Source: an uncultured Amylibacter sp. (GTDB lineage: Bacteria; Pseudomonadota; Alphaproteobacteria; Rhodobacterales; Rhodobacteraceae). Taken from it: DNA of 9,942 nt. Where the stretch lies: assembly GCA_938001995.1 (NCBI GenBank), contig CALLAV010000197.1:1-9942 (forward strand), in the 5' to 3' direction. The notes beneath the pieces were generated by a model. That model did no database searches. It was not told where the DNA came from and saw only the letters and a list, made by a program, of their open reading frames with translations. Shown here piece after piece: positions 1 to 7,195 of the stretch; positions within the stretch are counted from its first letter, which is position 1, and every line of letters starts with the position of its first letter. A program made the position numbers and the translations under genes.

Positions 1-420
1 TTGATCCGCTGCGATAAAGATGGAAACCCGACACCCTGCATCACGCAAAGGCGCAATGAAATGGGCCAGTTTATTTTCCTCACGCGCCACTTCCAGCCCG
101 CCTTCGGTGGTGCGTTCTTCGCGTTTTTCGGGCACGATACATACCGCATGGGGCTTATGGCGCAGCGCAATCGCTTGCATTTCGTCCGTGGCCGCCATCT
201 CAAAGTTGAGGGGCAGCGTCAGCCCCTCCATAAGCGCTTCAATATCAGGATCCGTAATGTGGCGGCGATCTTCGCGCAGGTGCGCGGTAATCCCATCCGC
301 GCCTGCCGCTTCGGCCAACAGGGCCGCGCGCAAAGGGTCAGGTGTGTCGCCGCCCCGCGCATTGCGCACAGTTGCAACATGGTCAATGTTCACACCCAGT
401 CGAAGTTTTCCCACAGACAT
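1..420 (-). CDS. pdxJ: Pyridoxine 5'-phosphate synthase PdxJ (N-terminal 140 residues, cut by window edge)
   Basis: PdxJ condenses 1-deoxy-D-xylulose 5-phosphate with 3-amino-2-oxopropyl phosphate in the cytoplasm, making pyridoxine 5'-phosphate in the DXP-dependent vitamin B6 pathway. Translating the minus strand from an ATG at 418-420 gives an open frame to the window edge with the family's opening motif ([16 protein letters not shown], residues 9-24), then [16 protein letters not shown] (40-55) and NFEMA (72-76). By family knowledge, His47 and Glu74 match the catalytic His45 and Glu72 of the E. coli enzyme. About 140 of a usual ~240-250 residues are visible; the rest lies beyond position 1, so it is truncated by the window and not broken. 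It starts 10 bp after the stop of the DUF2062 gene and is probably cotranscribed with it. In relatives this run often continues with acpS, lepB, rnc and era, which cannot be seen here. Confidence 0.95.
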   Translation of the reverse strand, partial: MSVGKLRLGVNIDHVATVRNARGGDTPDPLRAALLAEAAGADGITAHLREDRRHITDPDIEALMEGLTLPLNFEMAATDEMQAIALRHKPHAVCIVPEKREERTTEGGLEVAREENKLAHFIAPLRDAGCRVSIFIAADQ

Positions 421-430
421 GAAACGTTCC

Positions 431-1066
431 TTATTCTGCGTTTTGCTGCCGTTTGGCGCGCAATTCCTGAAATTTTGCCAACATCGCGCCCTTACGGCGT
501 TTCTGGTAGGCCCCGATCATCGGCTTGGACACAAAATACATACCAACGGCGCACAGGAACCCCGGCGCAATGCCACCGACCAGATAGGGCAGAAACACAT
601 CGTAAAACACAGCATAGACGCCTTCCCACGGGCTCGGCTCATATCCGAACAATGACTTGGTGTTCGCCCAAACCGTGCCCCAGGTTTCCGCGACCCCGTG
701 TTTGACCTTGGCCCAAACCCGTTCTTCACCAGCATCGCCGAGCATCCACAACCCCAGCCGATAACTGATCGGTGCGATAAATGGAAACGTGATTGGATTG
801 CCCACAAATGTCCCAAGCAGCGCCGACAAAACATTGCCACGCAGCAGATAAGCCAGACCAGCGGCCAGAAAAAAGTGCAGCCCAAACATGGGTGTGAAAG
901 TCACAAACGTCCCGCAGGCGATCCCAAGGGCAATCTTGTGAGGTGTATCGGGCAAGCGTTTAATGCGGTGTTTCACATACTCAAAGGCGCGCTTCCATCC
1001 CGATTTGGGATAGAAGAACTCTGCAATTGATTGCAGCCACGTCCTTTGCTTCCGCCGTTTGAACAC
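431..1066 (-). CDS. DUF2062-family membrane protein
   Basis: A 211-residue protein of the DUF2062 family, whose biochemical role is not established. The N-terminus is basic (residues 1-40, with [26 protein letters not shown]), as is common just before the membrane domain. Hydrophobic segments lie at about 45-75, 78-108 and 156-180. The [15 protein letters not shown] stretch and the [14 protein letters not shown] stretch (89-102) are the family's hallmark glycine/proline-rich loops. The C-terminus is basic and polar ([10 protein letters not shown]...), probably cytoplasmic. The start is GTG at 1064-1066. There is an in-frame TAA a few codons upstream and no ATG between, and AAGGG lies about 10 nt before the GTG, so the GTG is well supported although the spacing is rather long. 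The gene sits between rsh and pdxJ on the same strand, an arrangement I recall from other Rhodobacteraceae; a link to stringent response or B6 synthesis would be guesswork. Confidence 0.85.
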   Translation of the reverse strand: MFKRRKQRTWLQSIAEFFYPKSGWKRAFEYVKHRIKRLPDTPHKIALGIACGTFVTFTPMFGLHFFLAAGLAYLLRGNVLSALLGTFVGNPITFPFIAPISYRLGLWMLGDAGEERVWAKVKHGVAETWGTVWANTKSLFGYEPSPWEGVYAVFYDVFLPYLVGGIAPGFLCAVGMYFVSKPMIGAYQKRRKGAMLAKFQELRAKRQQNAE

Positions 1067-1100
1067 GCGCAGCGCACCCTTCTTGTTTAGTTAACAAAGT

Positions 1101-1129
1101 CTTAGCGCCCCCTGCACCGCAGCGCTAGG
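1101..1129. promoter_or_regulatory. Hairpin in the rsh-DUF2062 gap
   Basis: The 71 bp gap between rsh and the DUF2062 gene contains the perfect inverted repeat TAGCGC (1103-1108) / GCGCTA (1122-1127), extendable to eight pairs with one G-T wobble, around a 13-nt loop. Read in the direction of transcription (minus strand) it is followed by AAGACTTTG, with no U-tract, so it is not a typical intrinsic terminator. It could be an mRNA stability or processing hairpin separating expression of the two genes, or chance. Confidence 0.25.
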
Positions 1130-1137
1130 ACACCAGA

Positions 1138-3291
1138 TCACTCTGACTGATAGTTTCGGTTTTTGCGCAACACCTGCGCCACATCCGAATCGGCCTCAAC
1201 AGCCGTCAGGACGTGCATAAGGTGTTCCACATCGCGAACCTCTATATCAATCGTCATTCTATAAAAATCGGGTTTCCGATCCGTGAACTCTAGGTCTGAT
1301 ATATTCGCGTTCTGCTCGCCTACAAGGGTACAAATGCGGCCAAGCACACCCGCATCGTTCGTCATGGTCACTTCGATGGTGGCATTTTGGTCCGCCGTGC
1401 GGCCGCCCTCTGGCCAATGTAGATCGATCCAACGGTCGGTTTCCTCTTCGTAATCGATCAGCTTTTCACAATCGATCCGATGCACCAAAACACCGCGCCC
1501 GCGCGTCGCGATCCCCACAATGCGTTCCCCTGGCAATGGCTGGCAGCATTCCGATGGTTGCGCATATTGATCCGCCGCAAGGCCAACGATCCGCGCCGTT
1601 GGTTCCTCAACGCCGATCTCGTCCACGCGCATCAATTCAGGGTACAGAACCTCGATCAGCTCTTTACCCGTCATTTCGGCGCTGCCCATCTTGGCCAGCA
1701 GTTCTTCGGTCGAATTTATCCCCATATGCGTCGCCGCTGTCGCCAACGCTTTGTCTGTCGCTTTCTTCCCCACACGTTCCAACGCGACGCGAGCCAACTC
1801 GCGTCCCAAACGCACAAAGCCTTCGCGGTGTTCTTCGCGCAACGCCTTACGAATAGCGGATTTTGCACGGCCTGTGACAGCGATGTCCATCCACGTGGAT
1901 TGCGGGCGTTGCCCATCCGCCGTTGTCACCTCAACCGATTGCCCATTGCGCAATCGTGTCCACAATGGCACCCGCCGCCCGTCCACCTTGGCCCCAACGC
2001 AAGCAGAGCCAATCCGCGTGTGAATGGCATAGGCGAAATCAATCGGAGTCGCCCCACGTGGCAACTGAATTACATCGCCCTTGGGGGTAAAACAAAAAAC
2101 CTGATCGGCGAACATGTCCAACTTCACATGCTCAAGGAACTCCTCGTTCATGTCGTTGTTGGCTACGTGTTCCGTCAGATCCGCCAACCATTTGAACGGA
2201 TCCACCGCAAACGGGTTTTCCGTGCGTTCACCGTCGCGGTACGACCAATGCGCCGCCACACCTGACTCTGCCACGTCGTGCATTTGCCGTGTGCGGATCT
2301 GGATCTCGACGCGTTTGCCATCACGCCCAGACACAGTGGTGTGAATAGAGCGATAGCCGTTCGATTTTGGCTGGCTTACATAATCCTTGAACCGCCCAGG
2401 AACCGCGCGCCAACGCCTGTGCACAAGGCCAAGGGCTGCATAGACATCGTCTTCTGATTCCGTAATGATCCGAAATCCAAAGATGTCCGACAGGCGCGAA
2501 AAACCTTCTTTCTTTTCCTCCATCTTACGCCAGATGGAATAGGGCTTCTTCTCGCGGCCGAATACTTCGGCGGTGATGCCCGCCTTGCTTAAAACATCGC
2601 GAATGTCTTGGGTGATCTGCGGCGTTACATCACCCGTTTCTTTGCGCAGCGTTAAGAAACGGCGCATGATGGAATTGCGCGCCTCGGGGTTCAGCACCCG
2701 AAACGACAAATCCTCCAGCTCTTCGCGCATCCACTGCATACCCATGCGGCCCGCAAGCGGTGCATAAATGTCCATCGTCTCGTGGGCTTTGCGTTCCTGC
2801 TTGTGCGACACCATATGGCGAATAGTCCGCATGTTGTGCAGCCGATCCGACAACTTCACCAGAATCACCCGCACATCCTTGGACATGGCCAACAACAACT
2901 TGCGAAAGTTCTCGGCTTGTTTGTTGTCTTTGGACGACAATTCCAGATTGGTCAGTTTGGTGACCCCATCAACCAGATGGGCCACTTCTGGCCCAAACAG
3001 ATTGACCACGGCTTGGAACGTGGATTTCGTGTCTTCGATCGTGTCGTGCAACAAGGCAGTGATGATCGTGTCATCATCCAACCTTTGTTCGGCAAGGATC
3101 ATGGCAACTGCGATGGGGTGGGTGAAATACGGCTCGCCCGAATGACGGAACTGCCCGTCGTGCATCGCAAGGCCATAGTCATAGGCCGCTGTGATCCGTT
3201 TGGCATCACAGTTCGGGTTATACGTGCGCATCAAGTCGATTAAGACCTGTACGCTTTGAATTTCTTGGCTTTTTTGAACCTCGGTCCCCAC
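1138..3291 (-). CDS. rsh: Bifunctional (p)ppGpp synthetase/hydrolase (Rsh, RelA/SpoT family)
   Basis: A long RelA/SpoT homologue (717 residues) that makes and degrades the stringent-response alarmone (p)ppGpp. Domains in order: HD hydrolase (about 35-185) with THP at His58, the LLHDTIEDT metal motif (His82, Asp83) and KLSDRLHNMRT (Asp149); synthetase (about 240-350) with SDIFGFRI (Asp269), RFKDYVSQPKSNGYRSIHT (300-318) and EIQIRT (Glu329); TGS (about 398-460); a Cys/His-rich segment (SECCQPLPGERIVGIATRG, then HRIDCEK, about 580-610); and a C-terminal ACT domain (about 637-712). The RFKD sequence where RelA-only enzymes carry ExDD, together with intact HD residues, indicates that both activities are present. 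This is probably the main Rsh of the organism, as alphaproteobacteria usually carry a single long one. The start is GTG at 3289-3291, with TAAGG, overlapping the rpoZ stop, as its ribosome site. Only 6 bp separate it from rpoZ, so the two are almost certainly cotranscribed and possibly translationally coupled. Confidence 0.97.
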   Translation of the reverse strand: MGTEVQKSQEIQSVQVLIDLMRTYNPNCDAKRITAAYDYGLAMHDGQFRHSGEPYFTHPIAVAMILAEQRLDDDTIITALLHDTIEDTKSTFQAVVNLFGPEVAHLVDGVTKLTNLELSSKDNKQAENFRKLLLAMSKDVRVILVKLSDRLHNMRTIRHMVSHKQERKAHETMDIYAPLAGRMGMQWMREELEDLSFRVLNPEARNSIMRRFLTLRKETGDVTPQITQDIRDVLSKAGITAEVFGREKKPYSIWRKMEEKKEGFSRLSDIFGFRIITESEDDVYAALGLVHRRWRAVPGRFKDYVSQPKSNGYRSIHTTVSGRDGKRVEIQIRTRQMHDVAESGVAAHWSYRDGERTENPFAVDPFKWLADLTEHVANNDMNEEFLEHVKLDMFADQVFCFTPKGDVIQLPRGATPIDFAYAIHTRIGSACVGAKVDGRRVPLWTRLRNGQSVEVTTADGQRPQSTWMDIAVTGRAKSAIRKALREEHREGFVRLGRELARVALERVGKKATDKALATAATHMGINSTEELLAKMGSAEMTGKELIEVLYPELMRVDEIGVEEPTARIVGLAADQYAQPSECCQPLPGERIVGIATRGRGVLVHRIDCEKLIDYEEETDRWIDLHWPEGGRTADQNATIEVTMTNDAGVLGRICTLVGEQNANISDLEFTDRKPDFYRMTIDIEVRDVEHLMHVLTAVEADSDVAQVLRKNRNYQSE

Positions 3292-3297
3292 GGGACC

Positions 3298-3648
3298 TTA
3301 CTTCATTTCTTGCGCTTCCATCAGCGCACGAAGCAGGTTTTCCTCGGACATGTCGTCCTCTGGTTTATCCTGTTCCGTACCCATCAGCAGCGCCATCTGG
3401 TCTTCTTCTGGCTCGTCCACTTCGATCTGAGTCTGGTGGCTCTCGATCGCGGCTTCGCGCAGTTGTTCAGATGTGAGTGTTTCTTCTGCGATTTCACGCA
3501 GAGCAACAACTGGGTTCTTATCGTTGTCGCGTGGGACAGTGATTTCCCCACCAGTCGAGATTTCACGCGCACGATGCGCAGCAAGCATCACCAACTCAAA
3601 ACGGTTAGGGATTTTGTCTACACAGTCTTCTACAGTTACGCGTGCCAT
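3298..3648 (-). CDS. rpoZ: RNA polymerase omega subunit
   Basis: The omega subunit (116 residues) is a small chaperone-like part of RNA polymerase that binds the beta' C-terminus; in well-studied bacteria it also forms part of a ppGpp-binding site. The N-terminal half carries the conserved core [30 protein letters not shown], followed by [14 protein letters not shown] (about 45-58). The second half is an acidic, low-complexity tail (EVDEPEEDQ, then EDDMSEEN), as in other alphaproteobacterial omegas. The ATG at 3646-3648 is preceded by a strong GAGGTGA site. The rsh gene follows after 6 bp, the classic rpoZ-rsh pairing that puts a ppGpp-responsive polymerase subunit and the ppGpp enzyme in one transcript. 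folK lies 88 bp upstream on the same strand. Confidence 0.96.
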   Translation of the reverse strand: MARVTVEDCVDKIPNRFELVMLAAHRAREISTGGEITVPRDNDKNPVVALREIAEETLTSEQLREAAIESHQTQIEVDEPEEDQMALLMGTEQDKPEDDMSEENLLRALMEAQEMK

Positions 3649-3685
3649 GGGTCACCTCGGTTTAGCGGGATATCAAGGCTGCGGA

Positions 3686-3713
3686 ATTAGACCGTTTCTT
3701 GAGGGATTGCAAG
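3686..3713 (-). promoter_or_regulatory. Candidate promoter for rpoZ-rsh
   Basis: In the 88 bp folK-rpoZ gap, the minus strand shows a possible -35 CTTGCA (3708-3713) and -10 TCTAAT (3686-3691, five of six to the sigma-70 consensus) with a 16 bp spacer, about 37 bp before the rpoZ ATG. The match is moderate; readthrough from folK is equally possible, since I see no terminator after folK. Confidence 0.3.
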
Positions 3714-3736
3714 GCCAAAGCGGGTTAAAATGCAAC

Positions 3737-4339
3737 CTAAAGGGATTGATTTATCGGACGTATTTCTGCCAGCTCTGCAACGCTGAAGTCTGCCAACATT
3801 GCATCCAACGAAACACCGGTCACGGGATGTACCCAATCTGGGGCCACATCGCGCATTGGAACCAGAACAAACGGGCGATCCTGAACGCGCGGATGGGGAA
3901 GGATCATCTGTTCGGGTGCGCGGGTCATCTGCTCGCTTAGCGGCATCGTGCGCCACGTTTGGTACACGCCTTCATTTGGCAAAATAGATCCATCAAAATC
4001 AATCAGATCCAAGTCCAAAACACGGGCTTCCCAACGCTGGTCTCGTGTGCGGCCTGCGTCTGCCTCTACCTCGTGTAAAATGGCCAACAACGACCCTGCA
4101 TCCAAAGCAGTCTCTGCCCGCAGAACACCGTTTACAAAATCAGGCCCAGAGCCCGTCGGAAATGCAGGTGTTTGATAAAATTCGCTTGTTTCAACCTTGA
4201 ATAGACCTTTTCTTGACAATGCACGTAAAGCCACGTTTATTACCTGAACTGACACGCTAAAATCACCAGATTTGTTCGATCCGAACGCAATTAAACATTT
4301 TGATTGTTCATTTGTTAAATTTTGGTGTTGCAGTGCCAA
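3737..4339 (-). CDS. folK: 2-amino-4-hydroxy-6-hydroxymethyldihydropteridine pyrophosphokinase
   Basis: FolK (HPPK) transfers pyrophosphate from ATP to 6-hydroxymethyl-7,8-dihydropterin, the step before dihydropteroate synthase in folate synthesis. The 200-residue product shows CLIAFGSN near the N-terminus (15-22), YQTPAFPTGSGPDFVN (55-70), GRTRDQRWEARVLDLDLIDFD (96-116), in which Asp109 and Asp111 match the Mg-binding Asp95/Asp97 of the E. coli enzyme, and ILPHPR (146-151). Length is slightly above the ~160-180 typical of the family, from an extra ~14 residues at the N-terminus and a short C-terminal tail. The start is TTG at 4337-4339, chosen because AGGAA lies 7 nt upstream and no ATG precedes the GSN motif. 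The 5' third is visibly more AT-rich than the neighbouring genes. It is read toward rpoZ and diverges from the NYN gene. Confidence 0.93.
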   Translation of the reverse strand: MALQHQNLTNEQSKCLIAFGSNKSGDFSVSVQVINVALRALSRKGLFKVETSEFYQTPAFPTGSGPDFVNGVLRAETALDAGSLLAILHEVEADAGRTRDQRWEARVLDLDLIDFDGSILPNEGVYQTWRTMPLSEQMTRAPEQMILPHPRVQDRPFVLVPMRDVAPDWVHPVTGVSLDAMLADFSVAELAEIRPINQSL

Positions 4340-4345
4340 ATTATA

Positions 4346-4350
4346 TTCCT
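4346..4350 (-). promoter_or_regulatory. Ribosome binding site deciding the folK TTG start
   Basis: On the minus strand AGGAA sits just upstream of the TTG at 4337-4339, with 7 nt between AGGA and the TTG. This is near-ideal Shine-Dalgarno spacing and the main reason for accepting TTG as the folK start. Confidence 0.6.
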
Positions 4351-4422
4351 ATTTTCCCCACAGTTTAGCTGGGTCTACAACACGCAATACTCGACACCGC
4401 ACTGGCTGAACAGACATTTTGG

Positions 4423-4427
4423 AAGGA
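4423..4427 (+). promoter_or_regulatory. Ribosome binding site deciding the NYN gene start
   Basis: AAGGA, within GGAAGGATC, lies 6 nt before the ATG at 4434. A longer reading from the TTG at 4419 would place this site inside the coding sequence, so 4434 is preferred. Confidence 0.7.
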
Positions 4428-4433
4428 TCATTT

Positions 4434-5012
4434 ATGTTCTATCGCGACGAGCGTCTGGCATTGTTCATTGACGGCTCTAATCTTTATGCCGCTGCCAAAG
4501 CATTGGGCTTTGACATCGACTACAAACTTCTCAGAACGGAATTTATGCGACGCGGGAAATTGCTCCGTGCGTTTTATTATACTGCTCTGCTGGAGAGTGA
4601 CGAATACTCGCCCATTCGCCCCCTTGTGGATTGGCTGAACTACAACGGCTTTAACATGGTTACGAAGCCCGCCAAGGAATACACCGACAGCATGGGTCGC
4701 CGTAAGGTTAAGGGCAACATGGATATCGAACTTTGTGTTGATGCCATGGAACTCGCGCCGCATGTGGATCACATCGTGATCTTCTCGGGCGACGGCGACT
4801 ATCGCCCGCTGGTCGAAAGCCTGCAACGCAACGGCGTTCGCGTATCGGTTGTGTCCACCATTCGCAGCCAACCGCCGATGATTTCTGATGATCTGCGCCG
4901 CCAAGCGGATAACTTTATCGAGTTGGACGAACTGCGCGACGTGATCGGCCGTCCACCGCGCCCTGATGCGCCTGATATGGAAAACGCAGAACCAGAGATG
5001 GAAAGCGACTAA
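4434..5012 (+). CDS. NYN domain protein, LabA/DUF88-like (PIN-fold ribonuclease family)
   Basis: A 192-residue protein of the NYN/LabA (DUF88) group, which has a PIN-like nuclease fold and is thought to act on RNA; no substrate can be named from sequence. The acidic metal-binding pattern is intact: FIDGSNLY (11-18, Asp13 and Asn16), NMDIELCVDAM (95-105, Asp97 and Asp103) and FSGDGDYRPLV (117-127, Asp120 and Asp122). This suggests a functional metal-dependent nuclease. After the domain, from about 173, comes a short acidic, proline-rich tail. There is no signal peptide or membrane segment, so it is cytoplasmic. The start at ATG 4434 is fixed by the AAGGA site 6 nt upstream. It diverges from folK across about 94 bp and converges on the AraC-family gene, with a shared terminator between. 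LabA of cyanobacteria affects circadian output, but nothing here supports that role. Confidence 0.9.
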   Translation: MFYRDERLALFIDGSNLYAAAKALGFDIDYKLLRTEFMRRGKLLRAFYYTALLESDEYSPIRPLVDWLNYNGFNMVTKPAKEYTDSMGRRKVKGNMDIELCVDAMELAPHVDHIVIFSGDGDYRPLVESLQRNGVRVSVVSTIRSQPPMISDDLRRQADNFIELDELRDVIGRPPRPDAPDMENAEPEMESD

Positions 5013-5034
5013 ATTTTCCGCAGCCAAATCAAAG

Positions 5035-5061
5035 AAACCCGCCACATCGGCGGGTTTTTTT
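5035..5061. terminator. Intrinsic terminator shared by the convergent NYN and AraC genes
   Basis: A perfect nine-pair stem, AAACCCGCC (5035-5043) with GGCGGGTTT (5049-5057), closes a five-base loop and runs into a T-tract at 5055-5061. It is a strong rho-independent terminator for the plus-strand NYN gene, 22 bp after its stop. On the minus strand the stem lies immediately beyond the AraC gene's stop but the tail is only TTTCTTTGATTT, so termination in that direction should be weaker. Confidence 0.88.
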
Positions 5062-6022
5062 ATGTCTGCTCTTTGCGCCAAACGGACGGGGCGACGCCTT
5101 TTACACGCAAAAACTCGCGGTTAAAGTTGGACTTGGTGTTAAAGCCAGATTGAAACACCACTTCAGTGATGCTGGTCTCGGTTTCGGACAACACGCGGCA
5201 CGCTTCTTCGATCCGCAACCCATTCACATATTGCGACACGTTCTGATCTGTTGCCTGATTGATAGCCTTGGACACGTCGCGTGCTGGCATCGTCAAACGC
5301 CGTGCAATTCGTGTGAGGTTGATATCAGGATCGGCAAACAGCCGTTCAGTGCGCACCAAAGCGTCCACTTTTGGAAATAACCCTGCGTGATCGGTATCCG
5401 TCTGCTCAAGGCGTCTCTTCCCACGTCCAAACAAAAACCAAAGAACCCCAAGCACTGTCAGCGACCCAGTTGACGCAACCCCAGCAATCTTGCCGGTGTT
5501 CGCACCGCTCGTCACCGCAAAGTCATACCCGATGATCACATCCGTTATACCCGACACGAAAAGAACTGCCGCCATCACCCAGATCAGCGATACCGCCACC
5601 CGCGCCGTGTTCAGGTTCGCCCACGCCAACCCATCAGGCCCGCGCAGCGCCAAACGCACCAACAGTCCCACGTAGATCAAATTCGCAATTCCAAGCGACA
5701 AGTCCATCGCCTCGATCCACAGTGGGATTGAAAAACACACAGCCATCAATGGCAGCATATGAATAGCAACGGGCCAGCCAAGTGCAGGGCGACGAAACGC
5801 TAAATACCCCAAAGGCGGAATCAGCGCCGCCGTGAACGGCTGCACCTCGCGCAGGATATCCGTGCCATAGCCAAACCGCGTTCCCACCAGAATTTCCTGA
5901 AACGCGAACAGGGCCAAAAACCCGACAGGCCAGCCCCAACGTGGCGTTTCGCTCCGCCACACCACAAAGGCCAAGGCCAGCGAAAGGGCTGCAAAAACAT
6001 AGGTTAACGGGATCATTAGCAT
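5060..6022 (-). CDS. AraC-family transcriptional regulator with seven-helix membrane N-terminus
   Basis: A 320-residue one-component regulator. Residues 1-200 hold about seven hydrophobic segments (roughly 3-22, 31-46, 61-77, 84-103, 108-126, 142-161, 183-199), followed by a basic cytoplasmic edge (GRGKRRLEQ) and a linker. Residues 220-320 are an AraC/XylS DNA-binding domain with two helix-turn-helix units, about 236-257 and 283-306. The second contains VVFQSGFNTKSNFNREFLRVKGVAPS, a close match to the AraC signature. The protein probably sits in the inner membrane, senses something there or in the periplasm, and binds DNA from the cytoplasm; the ligand is unknown. The start at ATG 6020-6022 has AAGGA 9 nt upstream; a second ATG two codons later is possible. 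It diverges from the exported hydrolase gene, with operator-like repeats between, so that gene is its likely target, by inference. Its stop lies in the T-tract of the shared terminator. Confidence 0.9.
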   Translation of the reverse strand: MLMIPLTYVFAALSLALAFVVWRSETPRWGWPVGFLALFAFQEILVGTRFGYGTDILREVQPFTAALIPPLGYLAFRRPALGWPVAIHMLPLMAVCFSIPLWIEAMDLSLGIANLIYVGLLVRLALRGPDGLAWANLNTARVAVSLIWVMAAVLFVSGITDVIIGYDFAVTSGANTGKIAGVASTGSLTVLGVLWFLFGRGKRRLEQTDTDHAGLFPKVDALVRTERLFADPDINLTRIARRLTMPARDVSKAINQATDQNVSQYVNGLRIEEACRVLSETETSITEVVFQSGFNTKSNFNREFLRVKGVAPSVWRKEQT

Positions 6023-6054
6023 TCGAGTTCGTCCTTCGGATTGGGTCTATCTAT

Positions 6055-6099
6055 GTCCTAAATCACGATTGCGGACGACCAAAATCACGATCTAGGACG
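6055..6099. promoter_or_regulatory. Operator-like repeat between the AraC regulator and hydrolase genes
   Basis: Two 21 bp units, 6057-6077 and 6079-6099, share 17 of 21 bases at a 22 bp period: CC, one variable base, AAATCACGAT, three variable bases, GGACG. That spacing is about two helical turns, as expected for an AraC-type protein contacting the same face of the DNA. The same stretch can also be read as an imperfect inverted repeat with 16-base arms (6055-6070 against 6083-6098, 13 of 16 matching), bounded by GTCCTA and TAGGAC. It lies about 33 bp before the regulator start and 61 bp before the hydrolase start, so it could control both. I see no clear -35/-10 pair in the gap. Confidence 0.6.
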
Positions 6100-6160
6100 C
6101 ATTCTTTTACGTGGTTCGCCAGTTTGACCTCATCGTTCAACCAAACAAAGGATCAAACAC

Positions 6161-7195
6161 ATGACACGGACTTTCACACTCACCGCCACACTACTGGCGA
6201 GCGTTGCTGCAACATCGATTAACGCTGCGGGTTACATCACAGCCCCTGTTCCTGCACCACACCGCGACCAACCGCTGACGGCGCACATTTGGTATCCCGC
6301 AAAAGACGACGGGGCGAAAATTGTGCTCGGTCAAAATGCGGTATTCACGGGCCATACCGTTTATGCGGGGGCCACCGCGAAAGAGGCAGAATATCCCATC
6401 GTTGTTCTGTCGCACGGATCTGGCGGCAACGCGCCAAACCTTTCATGGATCGCTGCCAGCTTGGCAGATCAAGGCATGATCGTGATCGCCGCCAACCATC
6501 CTGGCACCACATCAGGGGACAGCAGCCCAGAACGCACGCTCAAAACATGGCTGCGCCCTGCGGACCAGTCCGCCCTGATTGACCTTGCCGAGGCGGGCCT
6601 TCCGAACGGGATCAAAGCAAACACCACGCGCGTTGCCTCGATGGGTTTTTCGCTTGGCGGGTATACCGCGCTCGCCACAGCGGGCGCGCGCGCATCCCAA
6701 AAAGACTACATCGCCTATTGTGATGCAAATTACGGCAAGCTGGATTGCGCATGGTTCAACAACGCAAACATCGATTTCAACACAATCGACACCGAACGCT
6801 ATGAACAATCAAACCGTGATGCGCGGGTGACCGCTGTTGTTGCGATCGATCCCGCAGTGGCCCAGGCCTATCAGGCCGACAGCCTTGCTGCGTTTGATCT
6901 GCCCGTTCAGATCATCAACCTTGGCAGCGAAGGACAGATCCCGCTTGCCGTGGATGGTGCCGCGATCAAAGCCGACTTGCCCAGCGCCCAGTTAGAGTTC
7001 GTTGAGGGTGCGACACATTTCTCATTCCTTGGAGAATGCACTGGCAAAGGCTGGCTGCTCATCAAAATGGCAGGCGAAGACCCCATCTGCACCGAGACAG
7101 GTTCGCGAGAACGCGCGGACATCCACCAAGAATTGCGCGGTAAAATCGGCGCTTTCTTGACCGAACATCTAATCGAGGCCCCTGATGGCACATAA
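6161..7195 (+). CDS. Exported alpha/beta hydrolase (dienelactone hydrolase / PAF-acetylhydrolase-like)
   Basis: A 344-residue serine hydrolase, probably periplasmic. The N-terminus MTRTFTLTATLLASVAATSINA looks like a Sec signal peptide with likely cleavage near residue 22. Conserved points are LSHGSGG (83-89, oxyanion-hole region), the nucleophile elbow GFSLGG with Ser164 (162-167), VVAIDPAV with Asp230 as the likely acid, and EGATHF with His286. Cysteines at 187, 196, 293 and 310 could form two disulfides, consistent with export. Length and layout resemble the predicted dienelactone-hydrolase-like group, near PAF-acetylhydrolase in fold; the substrate, an ester or other acyl compound, cannot be told from sequence. 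The ATG at 6161 has AAGGA 8 nt upstream. It diverges from the membrane-bound AraC-family regulator and is probably controlled by it. A strong terminator at 7284-7313 follows, with a possible tiny ORF between. Confidence 0.88.
   Translation: MTRTFTLTATLLASVAATSINAAGYITAPVPAPHRDQPLTAHIWYPAKDDGAKIVLGQNAVFTGHTVYAGATAKEAEYPIVVLSHGSGGNAPNLSWIAASLADQGMIVIAANHPGTTSGDSSPERTLKTWLRPADQSALIDLAEAGLPNGIKANTTRVASMGFSLGGYTALATAGARASQKDYIAYCDANYGKLDCAWFNNANIDFNTIDTERYEQSNRDARVTAVVAIDPAVAQAYQADSLAAFDLPVQIINLGSEGQIPLAVDGAAIKADLPSAQLEFVEGATHFSFLGECTGKGWLLIKMAGEDPICTETGSRERADIHQELRGKIGAFLTEHLIEAPDGT

Noticed and set aside
1..705. Plus-strand open frame of 234 codons at the left edge
   Set aside because: It is antisense to pdxJ and the DUF2062 gene, both of which show clear family motifs; its translation is rich in Arg, Pro and His and resembles no protein.
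1480..2265. Plus-strand open frame of 261 codons inside rsh
   Set aside because: Antisense to the TGS and linker region of rsh, with no ribosome site and a composition typical of a shadow frame.
4428..5081. Minus-strand open frame of 217 codons opposite the NYN gene
   Set aside because: The plus-strand frame has conserved acidic motifs, a good ribosome site and a terminator after it; the antisense frame has none and runs through the terminator.
6124..6129. TTGACC as a -35 box for the hydrolase
   Set aside because: At the correct spacing downstream there is only the AAAGGA ribosome site, no -10-like sequence.
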